Part shown: positions 54,157-62,573 of the stretch, piece after piece | Layout of the letters: each line of letters opens with the position of its first letter | Numbering within the stretch: the stretch's first letter is position 1 | DNA from: Clostridium punense | GTDB taxonomy: Bacteria; Bacillota; Clostridia; Clostridiales; Clostridiaceae | Assembly: GCF_017874425.1 (NCBI RefSeq) | Contig: NZ_JAGGLL010000004.1 | Coordinates: forward strand, 124,001 to 188,000 | Length of the DNA stretch: 64,000 nucleotides | Direction of reading: 5' to 3' | Program-made: the position numbers and the translations under genes | Notes under the pieces: model-generated | What the model was told of the DNA's origin: nothing | The model's database searches: none | Seen by the model: the letters and a program-made list of their open reading frames with translations, nothing else

Positions 54157-54172
54157 TGGCATGGTTATTGCT
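54157..54172 (+). promoter_or_regulatory. Sigma-54 promoter of the cysteine desulfidase gene
   Basis: TGGCATGGTTATTGCT, with GG at 54158-54159 and GC at 54170-54171, 10 bases apart. It matches TGGCAYR-N4-TTGCW. Transcription would start near 54183, about 90 bases before ATG 54274. Confidence 0.88.
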
Positions 54173-54273
54173 TGTATAATTAAGTAGTTAATACAACAGA
54201 AATTTAAATGGTATTAAAGTTTTTATGTACTTATATTTTTATAAAGCAATTAGATATTTAAGGAGAGAGTAAA

Positions 54274-55566
54274 ATGAGCATTTTAAATAAAGAAGAAGTA
54301 TTTGAGCAATTAATTGAAATTATAAAAAATGAAACGAAGCCAGCAGTTGGCTGTACAGAACCGGTAGCTGTGGCATTAACAGTTGCAACTGCTAAAAAGT
54401 ATTTAAAAGGAGAGCCAACAAAAGTAGATTTAAAGGTTAGCAAGAATATATATAAGAATGGTAAATCGGTTACTATTCCAAATACTGAAGAATGTGGAGT
54501 ACATATGGCTGCAGCCTTAGGTCTCATTTGTGGAGATGCTGATGCAGGACTAATGGTATTTAAAAATGTAGATAAAGCTCAGGTAGAAAAGGCTAATAAA
54601 CTTATAGATGAAAATTTGGTAAATGTAATCCCTGTTAGTAATGAAGATTCAGTATTTGTAGAAGTTACTATCATAGGAGATGATGAAGAAGTTTCTGTTA
54701 TACTAAGAGGTTCTCATACAAATATAAATGAAATAAAGGTCAATGGAGAAATTCTATTTAAAGGTGAATCACTTAAAGGAGATACAAAAAGCTATAGCTT
54801 TTTTAAATCACTAACCCTAAAGGATTTAAGAATTATAGCTGAAGAGATTCCTTGTGAAAAGCTAGCATTTATAGATGATGGTATTAGTATGAACAAGGAA
54901 GCGGCAGTTGAAGGGTTAAGAAGAGAAAAAGGATTACATTGGGGAGCATCGCTTTTAAAGCTTCAACAAGAGGGTAAAATCGGAAAAGATTCAGCTACAA
55001 CTGCAAGGATTTTAACTGCTGCAGGTTCTGATATAAGAATGAGTGGAGGAACATGCCCTATTATGACTAGTGGAGGAAGTGGAAATCAAGGTTTATGTGT
55101 AATTCTTCCTATAATGGTGGTTGCTGAGGATATTAAGGCTTCTCAAGAAACTCTAAGAAGAGCAGTATTTTTAGGACATGTTGTAAATAATTTTGTTAAA
55201 AAGTATACAGGAAAATTATCAGCTATCTGTGGTTGCGCTATTGCAGCAGGAATAGGAGCAAGTGTTGGAGTGTCTTGGCTTCTAGGAGGAAAAGATAAAG
55301 AAATTCAAGGAACTATACAGAATATGTTAGCAAACTTAACTGGTATGGTTTGTGATGGAGCTAAGGAAAGTTGTGCTATAAAATTATCTACCTCTGCAGC
55401 AGAAGCAATCATTTCTGCTTACTTAGCTAAGAATGGAACTATTGTTCCTAATAAAACTGGTATTATTGGAAATACTGCAGAAGAAACCATTGAAAATCTG
55501 GGATTGCTTTGTAGAGACGGTTTTAGTATGGCAGATGATGTAATGCTGACTATTGCTTGTGAATAA
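54274..55566 (+). CDS. L-cysteine desulfidase / serine dehydratase-like protein (CyuA, UPF0597)
   Basis: 430 aa. KPAVGCTEPVAVALTVATAK, then NTEECGVHMAAALGLICGD, a long middle domain, SGGTCPIMTSGGSGNQGLCV and CGCAIAAGIGASVGVSWLLG hold the conserved Cys residues for an iron-sulfur cluster as in the YhaM/CyuA family, which breaks L-cysteine (or serine) to pyruvate and ammonia. Driven by the sigma-54 promoter and the activator next door. The exact substrate is inferred from the family. Confidence 0.92.
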   Translation: MSILNKEEVFEQLIEIIKNETKPAVGCTEPVAVALTVATAKKYLKGEPTKVDLKVSKNIYKNGKSVTIPNTEECGVHMAAALGLICGDADAGLMVFKNVDKAQVEKANKLIDENLVNVIPVSNEDSVFVEVTIIGDDEEVSVILRGSHTNINEIKVNGEILFKGESLKGDTKSYSFFKSLTLKDLRIIAEEIPCEKLAFIDDGISMNKEAAVEGLRREKGLHWGASLLKLQQEGKIGKDSATTARILTAAGSDIRMSGGTCPIMTSGGSGNQGLCVILPIMVVAEDIKASQETLRRAVFLGHVVNNFVKKYTGKLSAICGCAIAAGIGASVGVSWLLGGKDKEIQGTIQNMLANLTGMVCDGAKESCAIKLSTSAAEAIISAYLAKNGTIVPNKTGIIGNTAEETIENLGLLCRDGFSMADDVMLTIACE

Positions 55567-55625
55567 TAAAATACAGATATACAAAATGCTGAATTAAGGA
55601 AAATCACTACTAATTAAATATTTGT

Positions 55626-55670
55626 AAAACCATGGACAAAAGAGGGTTAACTCTTTATCCATGGTTTTTA
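55626..55670. terminator. Terminator after the desulfidase gene
   Basis: AAAACCATGGA (55626-55636) pairs with TCCATGGTTTT (55658-55668). A/T tails flank both sides, so it may also serve the leftward gene at 55711. Confidence 0.88.
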
Positions 55671-55710
55671 TATTATTTAGGTTCAATCTGTCATGAAATA
55701 ACCATTTTCT

Positions 55711-56595
55711 CTAACTTTCAATTTCCTTGGCCAATTTATCTGATGAATACAAATCTTCAGCAAAAGGACAGTAATGACCTTCAGCATAAGAAATAACTTG
55801 TTTATAAGGAGGTGGAGGAAGTTTAGCCCCCAGATATTCTGAATTTGGATAGTCCACGTAGCAAGAATTATCATCCTTTTGTTTTTTTAGTTTTTCTACA
55901 ACCATTTCTCCAATGAATCTTCCTAAAATTAAACCTTGTTCATTGTCAATTGGGTAGTGTACGCCTGCATATAACCTAGAAATAGCACATTCTTCAGCAA
56001 GTTCATGAAGACGATAAGCCTCCGGTGGGAAAAAATAGCTGAGAACAACTTCAGCACAACCGGCAACAACACCATGTCCCGCAGGATAACTAGGATGTTT
56101 AGGCATTGGTAATAGAGAAATGAAACTTTGATCTAATTGATTAGGTCTTGGTATTTTCCAAAGATATTTAAAGTACCAAGTAACTGCAAAGGCATCATTC
56201 AGTGCTGCATGTACTGCAGCAAGTATTCGTGCGGCTCTAAATGCAGTTATCTTATAGGTGTCTATTAATATATCAATAATTGGAGTCCACTGTTTAGTTG
56301 CAGGACCAGTACCCCAATATTTAGCTATATTTATCTGATTGGAGTTTAATTTTCTTTGAGCATCTTTTACTGCAGTTAATTGCTTGCCATCAAAATCAAT
56401 ACTTGTATCTGGTTCTCGCATTGGAAAAGCTAGATAGTTTCCATTATCATCTACAAAATTGCCCTTTTCATTTCTTTTCAAGAAATAGGTTGGCCAGGTA
56501 CTACCCATAGGGTCCTCAGCATAAGGAACTCTTAATTCATTACCATAGGAGAGCATAGACCAGTTTCTTGGAAGATTATTATTTGTGTTTGTCAT
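55711..56595 (-). CDS. PAP2 / vanadium-dependent haloperoxidase family protein
   Basis: 294 aa. Phosphate/vanadate site: KYLWKIPRPNQ (Lys and Arg), PSYPAGHGVVAGC (Ser, Gly, His) and SRLYAGVHYPIDNEQG (Arg, His). The spacing and the long N-terminal half follow the vanadium haloperoxidase-like branch rather than membrane lipid phosphatases. No signal peptide. It may be a phosphatase or a peroxidase; activity cannot be decided from sequence. GAGGAG site before ATG. Confidence 0.88.
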   Translation of the reverse strand: MTNTNNNLPRNWSMLSYGNELRVPYAEDPMGSTWPTYFLKRNEKGNFVDDNGNYLAFPMREPDTSIDFDGKQLTAVKDAQRKLNSNQINIAKYWGTGPATKQWTPIIDILIDTYKITAFRAARILAAVHAALNDAFAVTWYFKYLWKIPRPNQLDQSFISLLPMPKHPSYPAGHGVVAGCAEVVLSYFFPPEAYRLHELAEECAISRLYAGVHYPIDNEQGLILGRFIGEMVVEKLKKQKDDNSCYVDYPNSEYLGAKLPPPPYKQVISYAEGHYCPFAEDLYSSDKLAKEIES

Positions 56596-56814
56596 ATAAT
56601 TACTCCTCTTTTTATATAAATTTTGAACTATGAACTTACATTGGAGATAAAAAAGGCTTACATTTCAAGTGCTTTAGTTCACTCTACTTATAGTTTATGA
56701 AACGTGGTATAAATTTGTCATATTATAGATTTAATTTAGTATAAAAGGAGATAATAAAGAGTAAAAGGCCCTTTAATTTAAAGTGAAAATTATAGGAAAG
56801 AAGGAGTATAAATA

Positions 56815-57636
56815 TTGATAAAAAATAATACTAGTGAGGAACTAAAGAAAAATGAAATCCTTTTAAATATAGAGCTTCAAAGTGATAATTCTATAGCAGT
56901 AAATGAAAATAAAAGTGTTGTGAGAAGAGGATTTAATGAGGAAGATAATAAATGGTTCTCACACAAGGAAATTGTGAGACTTCAACAAGCTCAAGAAGAG
57001 CTATATTGGCTACTTAATAGAGGATATAAAATGGAATCAACTTGCCAGTTTATAGGAAATGTATATCAGTTTTCACAAAGACAAAGGAATGCTTTGCAGC
57101 GTGGGACTAGCATACTATCGCAATGTGAAAATAGGAGAGCCTCGTTGCTAGAGAACTCAGAAATAAAAAATAAAGAATTATATATAGATGGATTTAATTT
57201 AATTATAACCTTAGAGGTGGCAATGTCACAGGGAATATTATTGCTTTGCAATGATGGAACCATAAGAGATATTGCAGGTTTAAGAGGTAGCTATAGAATT
57301 ATTGATAAAACAACTAAGGCCTTAGAGCTTATTGGGAGATCACTTGAAGAACTTAAGGTTTCTAGTGTGAAGATTTTCCTTGATGCTCCTGTATCTAATT
57401 CAGGTAGATTAAAAAGCAAAATACTAAACCTTTGTGAAAGTTGGACTTGTAACACAGAAGTTGAACTAACACCAAATCCAGATTTGCTATTAGCAAAAAT
57501 GGAGAGGATTATTACTAGTGACTCCGTAATTCTTGATAATTGTAAAAGTTGGTTTAACTTAGGAAGATATATAATAAATAATCATATAAAAGGTGCAAAA
57601 ATCATTGATTTAAGTGGTGAAACAACTAGAAAATAA
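56815..57636 (+). CDS. DUF434 domain protein
   Basis: 273 aa. An acidic, low-complexity N-terminal 45 residues, then a DUF434-type region (LQQAQEELYWLLNRGYKMES, VYQFSQRQRNALQRGTS) and a second domain ELYIDGFNLIITLEVAMSQG, LDAPVSNSGRLKSKI, ending DSVILDNCKSWFNLGRYII. The D-G-F-N and D-A-P-V-S pattern is like PIN/NYN-type nucleases or phosphohydrolases. TTG start at 56815 with GGAG eight bases before it. Function unknown; found in archaea and anaerobic bacteria. Confidence 0.82.
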   Translation: MIKNNTSEELKKNEILLNIELQSDNSIAVNENKSVVRRGFNEEDNKWFSHKEIVRLQQAQEELYWLLNRGYKMESTCQFIGNVYQFSQRQRNALQRGTSILSQCENRRASLLENSEIKNKELYIDGFNLIITLEVAMSQGILLLCNDGTIRDIAGLRGSYRIIDKTTKALELIGRSLEELKVSSVKIFLDAPVSNSGRLKSKILNLCESWTCNTEVELTPNPDLLLAKMERIITSDSVILDNCKSWFNLGRYIINNHIKGAKIIDLSGETTRK

Positions 57637-57668
57637 AATTTTCATTAAGCAATAATTCATATACAAAA

Positions 57669-57706
57669 AAAGTACCACCATATTTTTAAGATATGGCGGT
57701 ACTTTA
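57669..57706 (-). terminator. Terminator of the spoVA operon
   Basis: AAGTACC-A-CCATAT (57669-57683) pairs with ATATGG-C-GGTACTT (57691-57705). On the minus strand it follows the 41-aa gene and is followed by T7. Confidence 0.88.
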
Positions 57707-57709
57707 AGC

Positions 57710-57835
57710 CTATACGTTAGGTAATCCTCTAACTGGTTTATGCATATTTTTATCTTTTTCCATTGTAATAGGGTTAGCGGTTTTCGGATTAGCACCCTTA
57801 TTGTTTTTGTTCTCTTTACGAATTTTATCAGACAT
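57710..57835 (-). CDS. Small hypothetical protein, last gene of the spoVA operon
   Basis: 41 aa, from ATG 57835 to TAG, with GGAGGTG seven bases before the start. Very hydrophilic: it opens MSDKIRKENKNNKGANPKTA and ends KPVRGLPNV. It is basic, Asn/Lys/Pro-rich, without Cys, and resembles small spore proteins in composition though not any family I can name. It lies 57 bases after spoVAE and directly before the operon terminator. Too short for the usual ORF cutoff. Confidence 0.72.
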   Translation of the reverse strand: MSDKIRKENKNNKGANPKTANPITMEKDKNMHKPVRGLPNV

Positions 57836-57892
57836 AGATTACACCTCCATTAGATTTAATTATTAATTAAAGTTATAAAAATATATAAGTTT

Positions 57893-58246
57893 TTAACCTC
57901 TAGGTTTAAACACCAAAGAAGCTAAAAAACCAAATATTATAGCAGCTGAAATACCTGCACTGGTAATTTCAAATATGCCGGTAAGAACTCCTATTATGCC
58001 ATTTTGTTCTGCTTCCATAAGGGCACCTTTAACTAGTGAATTACCAAAACTACTTATCGGGATTGAAGCACCAGCACCAGCAAATTTAACTAAAGGATCA
58101 TACCAGCCGAGACCTCCTAATATAGCACCAGCAACTACCAGAGTACTCATAGTGTGAGCAGGAGTAAGTTTGAATTTATCCATCATTATTTGTCCAATAA
58201 CACAAATAGTTCCGCCCACAATAAAAGCCCAAATAAATTTTTCCAT
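57893..58246 (-). CDS. spoVAE: Stage V sporulation protein AE (SpoVAE)
   Basis: 117 aa, four hydrophobic segments, SpoVAC/SpoVAEb-type membrane protein (IWAFIVGGTICVIGQIMMDK, HTMSTLVVAGAILGGLGWYD, FAGAGASIPISSFGNSLVKG). Part of the SpoVA channel for Ca-dipicolinate in spores. GAGGTG site; 14 bases after spoVAD. Third gene of the operon. Confidence 0.96.
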   Translation of the reverse strand: MEKFIWAFIVGGTICVIGQIMMDKFKLTPAHTMSTLVVAGAILGGLGWYDPLVKFAGAGASIPISSFGNSLVKGALMEAEQNGIIGVLTGIFEITSAGISAAIIFGFLASLVFKPRG

Positions 58247-58260
58247 TTAAAATCACCTCT

Positions 58261-59262
58261 TTACATTTCAAATGCTACTGCATGAGCAATTGAAGGAATA
58301 CTTTCCTTTTGCTGGTATGATAATGGAGACAGCAATGCACCAGTTGCAATTACTAATATTCTTTTTAATTCTCCCCTTTGCATTCTGTTAAATAAATGAC
58401 CATAGGTCACTGTAGCAGTACAACCACAACCACTTCCGCCGGCCATTACAGGTTGATCCTTTTTATAAATTAAAAGACCACAATCTGTAAATATTTCTTT
58501 AGGAATATTTAGGCCATGTTGACTTAATAAATCAGCAGCAATTTGATGGCCAACTCGACCTAAATCACCTGTAGCAATTAAGTCGTAATAGGAAGGATCA
58601 ATATTTAAGTCTTTAAAGTGTTTTTCTATGGTATCAACAGCAGCTGGAGCCATGGCGGCTCCCATGTTATAGGGATCCGATATGCCCATATCTACTACTT
58701 TTCCAATGGTTGCACAAGTAATTTTAGGTCCTGTGCCATTTTTCCCAACTAAGGCTGAACCTGCTCCAGTTACTGTCCATTGTGCTGTAGGAGGTTTTTG
58801 AGCTCCGTACTCTGTAGGATACCTAAACTGTTTTTCTACAGCAACGTTATGACTTGAAGCCCCTGCAAGGACATAATTAGCGGCATTGCTGTCTACTAGT
58901 TGAGCAGCTAATGCAAGGCTTTCCATGGAACTGGAACATGCACCAAAGATACCTAGGAAAGGTATCCCCAAAGTTCTAGCAGTAAAGCTACTAGAGATAA
59001 TCTGGTTCATTAAATCACCACTAATTAAAAATTGAACATCTTTACTTGTAAGATTAACCTTACTTAAAGTGGTTTGAAAGGATTGTTCTAACATTTTCTT
59101 CTCAGCCTTTTCAAAACTGTCTTCACCAATCCAAATATCATCATGTAGAATATCAAAATCATCAGCTATAGCACCGGCAGCCTCAAAAGGCCCTCCTACA
59201 GTGGCTGAAGATATAATTGAGGGTTTTGATTGGAAAACCCAAGTTTGCTCGCCTTTTAGCAT
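58261..59262 (-). CDS. spoVAD: Stage V sporulation protein AD (SpoVAD)
   Basis: 333 aa, thiolase-like fold, no signal peptide. QTWVFQSKPSIISSATVGGP, FEAAGAIADDFD, LGIFGACSSSMESLALAAQL (the thiolase-like Cys), AGGSGCGCTATVTYGHLF and the length are typical. SpoVAD binds dipicolinic acid during uptake into the forespore. Its ATG directly follows the spoVAC stop, so translation is coupled. Confidence 0.97.
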   Translation of the reverse strand: MLKGEQTWVFQSKPSIISSATVGGPFEAAGAIADDFDILHDDIWIGEDSFEKAEKKMLEQSFQTTLSKVNLTSKDVQFLISGDLMNQIISSSFTARTLGIPFLGIFGACSSSMESLALAAQLVDSNAANYVLAGASSHNVAVEKQFRYPTEYGAQKPPTAQWTVTGAGSALVGKNGTGPKITCATIGKVVDMGISDPYNMGAAMAPAAVDTIEKHFKDLNIDPSYYDLIATGDLGRVGHQIAADLLSQHGLNIPKEIFTDCGLLIYKKDQPVMAGGSGCGCTATVTYGHLFNRMQRGELKRILVIATGALLSPLSYQQKESIPSIAHAVAFEM

Positions 59263-59736
59263 TTACATCCCACCTAACCATGTGATTAAAATTTTTAAGA
59301 GTGCTACCACAAAGGCAGAAAAGACTCCAAAAGCAATTACTGAGCCTGCTAGTTTAAACATATTTCCACCCACACCGAGTACATAACCTTCAGTTCTGTG
59401 TTCAATGGAAGCTGAGGCAATAGTGTTTGCAAAGCCAGTGATTGGTACTGCTGTACCAGCTCCAGCCCATTGTGCAATATGGTCAAAAACGCCAAAGCCA
59501 GTAAGTAATACTGAAGCTATGATTAAGATTGCTACAGTGGGATTTCCAGCATTGGTCTCATTAAAGCCAAAGTAGTTAATAAAAAACCATTGTAATCCTT
59601 GTGCTACTGTGCAAATCAAACCTCCTACTAAAAAGGCTCTCAGACAATTCTTTACTATAGGGCGTTTAGGTTCCCTGTCCTTTGCGAAAGATTTATACTC
59701 TTGTTGTTCTGGAGTAAGATCTTTACTTTTAGACAT
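59263..59736 (-). CDS. spoVAC: Stage V sporulation protein AC (SpoVAC)
   Basis: 157 aa with four to five membrane segments after a charged N-terminus (YKSFAKDREPKRPIVKNCLR, AFLVGGLICTVAQGLQ, AQWAGAGTAVPITGFANTIA). Membrane channel subunit of the SpoVA complex. First gene of spoVAC-spoVAD-spoVAE. AAGGTGAT site. Promoter candidate at 59760-59789. Confidence 0.97.
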   Translation of the reverse strand: MSKSKDLTPEQQEYKSFAKDREPKRPIVKNCLRAFLVGGLICTVAQGLQWFFINYFGFNETNAGNPTVAILIIASVLLTGFGVFDHIAQWAGAGTAVPITGFANTIASASIEHRTEGYVLGVGGNMFKLAGSVIAFGVFSAFVVALLKILITWLGGM

Positions 59737-59759
59737 TATGTATCACCTTCTTTCAATTA

Positions 59760-59789
59760 TGTAATGCGAAATATTTGCTAAGCAGATAC
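59760..59789 (-). promoter_or_regulatory. Candidate forespore (sigma-G/F type) promoter of spoVA
   Basis: On the minus strand: GTATC (complement of 59785-59789), 18-base spacer, CATTACA (complement of 59760-59766). The sigma-G consensus is GnATR and CATnnTA. The match is good but not perfect; spoVA is a forespore gene in Bacillus. Confidence 0.55.
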
Positions 59790-60058
59790 TGGTTTGCATT
59801 TATTAGTTTTAGGAATGTTAATAAAACATAGTTAAAGTTCATATAGACCATTTTTTTATTGCTTTTATGGATATACTTGTTAGTAAAAATATTTTTCACA
59901 ACAAGCTCAATAATACTATTATTAGTAGTTAAAGTTTTCTTATACGAGTGATTATTAAAAAATAAAATATTATTTTAATGGTAGTTATATTTAATTACAA
60001 CTATCAAATACTAATATGTAAGTGTAATTTTAGCTTATAAGGTGGTGAACATGCTGAT
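59790..60058. other. Divergent intergenic region between spoVA and the 54-aa gene
   Basis: AT-rich, no gene. Near 60039-60049 is AAGGTGGTGA, the ribosome site of the next gene. No clear sigma-A promoter. Confidence 0.45.
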
Positions 60059-60223
60059 ATGAGATCTAAAAAAGAAGGGATAAATACAGATTATGCCATA
60101 GCTATGGGAGCTCCTATAAGAAAAGAAGAATTAATAAATGGGGGAGCCTTTCTAGATAAACAAGAATTGACAAGGGAAGCAATTAAGGAAAAAGAAGAAG
60201 ATTTAGCAAGAGGTAATGCATAG
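60059..60223 (+). CDS. Small hypothetical protein (54 aa)
   Basis: Hydrophilic, with many Glu and Lys, from ATG 60059 to TAG. It starts MRSKKEGINTDYAIAMGAPI and ends EKEEDLARGNA. GGTGGTGA lies nine bases before the ATG. It is diverged from the spoVA operon and may be a spore or regulatory peptide; no family recognised. Too short for routine listing. Confidence 0.6.
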   Translation: MRSKKEGINTDYAIAMGAPIRKEELINGGAFLDKQELTREAIKEKEEDLARGNA

Positions 60224-60439
60224 AATGTTCTGACAACGTCTCACATAGCTTTGCTATAAAAGTGTCTATGATAAAAAGAGTCCACATTGTACTTAATAAT
60301 GCATATTTTTGGTTGGAAGGAAAGGGATAAAATGTAGCATTATAAGTATGAATTATTTATGAACAATATCAAATTAAATTATGTTATTTGTAGCATCTTA
60401 ATATAATTATAAAAAGTATAATTATAGGGTGGGATGTAT

Positions 60440-61036
60440 ATGCAAATTACAAAGGCATGTCCAGAGTGTGGGAATGTAGAATTCAATATTAATTCTTCTT
60501 TTGAGAATTACGAGTTAATCTGTAATAACTGTCAAAATCAAATATCAAAAATATCTCTGGAAAGATATGTACAGCTTGAGGCTAATTGCTATAACTGTGG
60601 AAGTAAATCATTTAAGGTGAAGGTGAAAAAACTTGGAGATAGAGAGCTATGGACTGCGGTGTGTACGTCTTGTGGAAATACACCAAGAAAATATTGTTCA
60701 GATGAAGATGGAAATGAGATAACCTATGATGAGAGGGAAAAACTTATACTAAAAAATGATGAAGAAATGTATTTTCAGGTAAATAATCCAGTGGATGAAA
60801 ATTATGATGTTGAAGAGGTAATAAGTAATTTAGAAGATGAAATTGATGAAAGAGAAGAAGAAATACGATTACTTAAGGTTGAAATAAATTCAAAAGAAGA
60901 TGAGATAAGGGTTCTTAAAAATGAGTTGGATGATAGGGATGATGAAATACAAGATTTAAATAAAAGGTTAGTAAGATATATAAATAATATGAGTGAATTA
61001 CAAGAAGAAATAGATAACTTAAGAAAAGACTATTAA
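60440..61036 (+). CDS. Zinc-ribbon and coiled-coil protein
   Basis: 198 aa. Two zinc ribbons: CPECGNVEF paired with CNNC (residues about 7-35) and CYNCGSKSF paired with CTSCGN (about 50-80). A Glu/Asp-rich linker follows, then a coiled coil (about 130-195) with heptads such as EEVISNLEDEIDEREEEIRL. ATG 60440 follows AGGGTGGG; ATG 60434 overlaps that site. No family recognised; nucleic acid or protein binding is likely. Confidence 0.75.
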   Translation: MQITKACPECGNVEFNINSSFENYELICNNCQNQISKISLERYVQLEANCYNCGSKSFKVKVKKLGDRELWTAVCTSCGNTPRKYCSDEDGNEITYDEREKLILKNDEEMYFQVNNPVDENYDVEEVISNLEDEIDEREEEIRLLKVEINSKEDEIRVLKNELDDRDDEIQDLNKRLVRYINNMSELQEEIDNLRKDY

Positions 61037-61063
61037 AGACAAATAAATAAGTTTTAAAGGAAG

Positions 61064-61106
61064 AGATTTGAAGAGGGTTATGGGCTTCAAATCTTTTGTT
61101 ATTTTG
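61064..61106. terminator. Terminator after the zinc-ribbon gene
   Basis: AGATTTGAAG (61064-61073) pairs with CTTCAAATCT (61085-61094), 11-base loop, T-rich tail. Confidence 0.87.
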
Positions 61107-61331
61107 AAAGTTAAAGCTTAAATTATGTATTAAGCTAATGGTATATCAGTATAGCGTGTTAATTAAGTTAAAATCAAAATTCGTTTACTTTCTTCTAATT
61201 TGTAACTGGCTAAGATTTCTACAAATAATATGTAACTTTTATATTGTAACCTATGAATAATTATGTTAGCATTACAGCATAATGTTGTAAAATGAAAAAA
61301 TATGTCTAAAAAAGATGGAAGGAAATAGCGT

Positions 61332-62216
61332 ATGAGAGATTTTGAAATATTCACAGATTCATGTTGTGATTTACCTATAGAATTTATAAGAGAAAAAAAC
61401 ATAAAGTTTGCAAGACTTACATGCAGTTATGAAGATAAACAGTACTTTGATGATTTTGGTCAAAGTTTAACGCATAAACAGTTTTTTCAAGATTTAAGGA
61501 ATGGAGTAACGCCTTTATCCTCACAACCTAGCGTAGAAGAGTTTTATGGGAAATTTAAAGCTATTGCTGATGAGGACAAGGATATTATATATATATGTGT
61601 ATCAACAGGTTTAAGTGGAACAGAAAATAGTGCTACTATAGCTAAAAATATGATACTAGAAGAGTATCCAAAAATAAGGATCAGTATTGTAAATGTTTTA
61701 ACAGCATCATTAGGACAAGGATTAATGGTAATTAAGGCTCTTGAAATGAAAGAAGCTGGAAAAACACATGATGAAATAGTTCATTATATAGAAAAGATTA
61801 AACAAAAGTTAAATACTTATATGACTGTAGATGATTTACATCATCTGAAAAGGGGAGGAAGATTATCCTCTGCTGCTGCCATGATAGGAATAGTCCTTCA
61901 TATTAAACCTATTTTAACAATTAATAATGAAGGCAAAGTAATGCCTGTATTTAAGGTTAAGGGAAGAAAAAGTTCTATAAATAAATTAGTTGAAATTATT
62001 GCAGAGAGAATTGAAGCGCCTGAGGAGCAAACAATTGCTATATGTCATGGTGATTGTATAGAAGAAGCTCTTAAATTAAAAGAAAGTATTCTTAAAGCTG
62101 TAAAAGTTAAAGATGTAATGATTAATTATACTGGACCAGCAGTTGGAACTCATGGAGGACCAGGAAATTTGGCAATTTTCTTTATGGGAAAAGAAAGACA
62201 ACATCATATAATATAG
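61332..62216 (+). CDS. degV: DegV family fatty-acid-binding protein
   Basis: 294 aa. IFTDSCCDLPIEFIREKNI, SQPSVEEFYGKF, YICVSTGLSGTENSATIAKN and DDLHHLKRGGRLSSAAAMIG are the family blocks, with the TVDDLHHLKRGGR segment and the C-terminal IAICHGDCIEEA. DegV/FakB proteins bind a fatty acid for phosphorylation by FakA. The FakA partner is not in the window. GGAAGG site. Confidence 0.94.
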   Translation: MRDFEIFTDSCCDLPIEFIREKNIKFARLTCSYEDKQYFDDFGQSLTHKQFFQDLRNGVTPLSSQPSVEEFYGKFKAIADEDKDIIYICVSTGLSGTENSATIAKNMILEEYPKIRISIVNVLTASLGQGLMVIKALEMKEAGKTHDEIVHYIEKIKQKLNTYMTVDDLHHLKRGGRLSSAAAMIGIVLHIKPILTINNEGKVMPVFKVKGRKSSINKLVEIIAERIEAPEEQTIAICHGDCIEEALKLKESILKAVKVKDVMINYTGPAVGTHGGPGNLAIFFMGKERQHHII

Positions 62217-62233
62217 GATTTTTAATAATATGG

Positions 62234-62268
62234 GAAGTTAGGATACAATAACCTAACTTCTTTTTTTA
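62234..62268 (+). terminator. Terminator after degV
   Basis: GAAGTTAGG (62234-62242) pairs with CCTAACTTC (62252-62260), 9-base loop, T7. The rest of 62269-62573 is AT-rich and without a gene. Confidence 0.93.
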
Positions 62269-62573
62269 TAATTATTTTGGTAAATTCCCCGTTTATTTTT
62301 GTCTTTATCTTATAGTTATTTAAGTTATCATATTTGATTTTTATTTTAATTTATTTGTATATAGTTATATAGGATTATGTATATAGCAGTATTTAGGGTT
62401 GTTTAAAAAAATTACACTTAATATTAAAATATAAACGAATTGTATAAATTGTAAGAATAATATATAATTTAGTTAGGAAACAATGTGACACAATTAACAA
62501 ACTGTTATACTATAATTATGAATAGTTTAAGTAAAGGATTAATTAATTTTAATGCTAAAATGGGAGGCTAGCA

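Noticed and set aside
57610-57795. 61-codon frame on the minus strand over the end of the DUF434 gene
   Set aside because: It overlaps the real 41-aa gene and the terminator in another frame and has no ribosome site.
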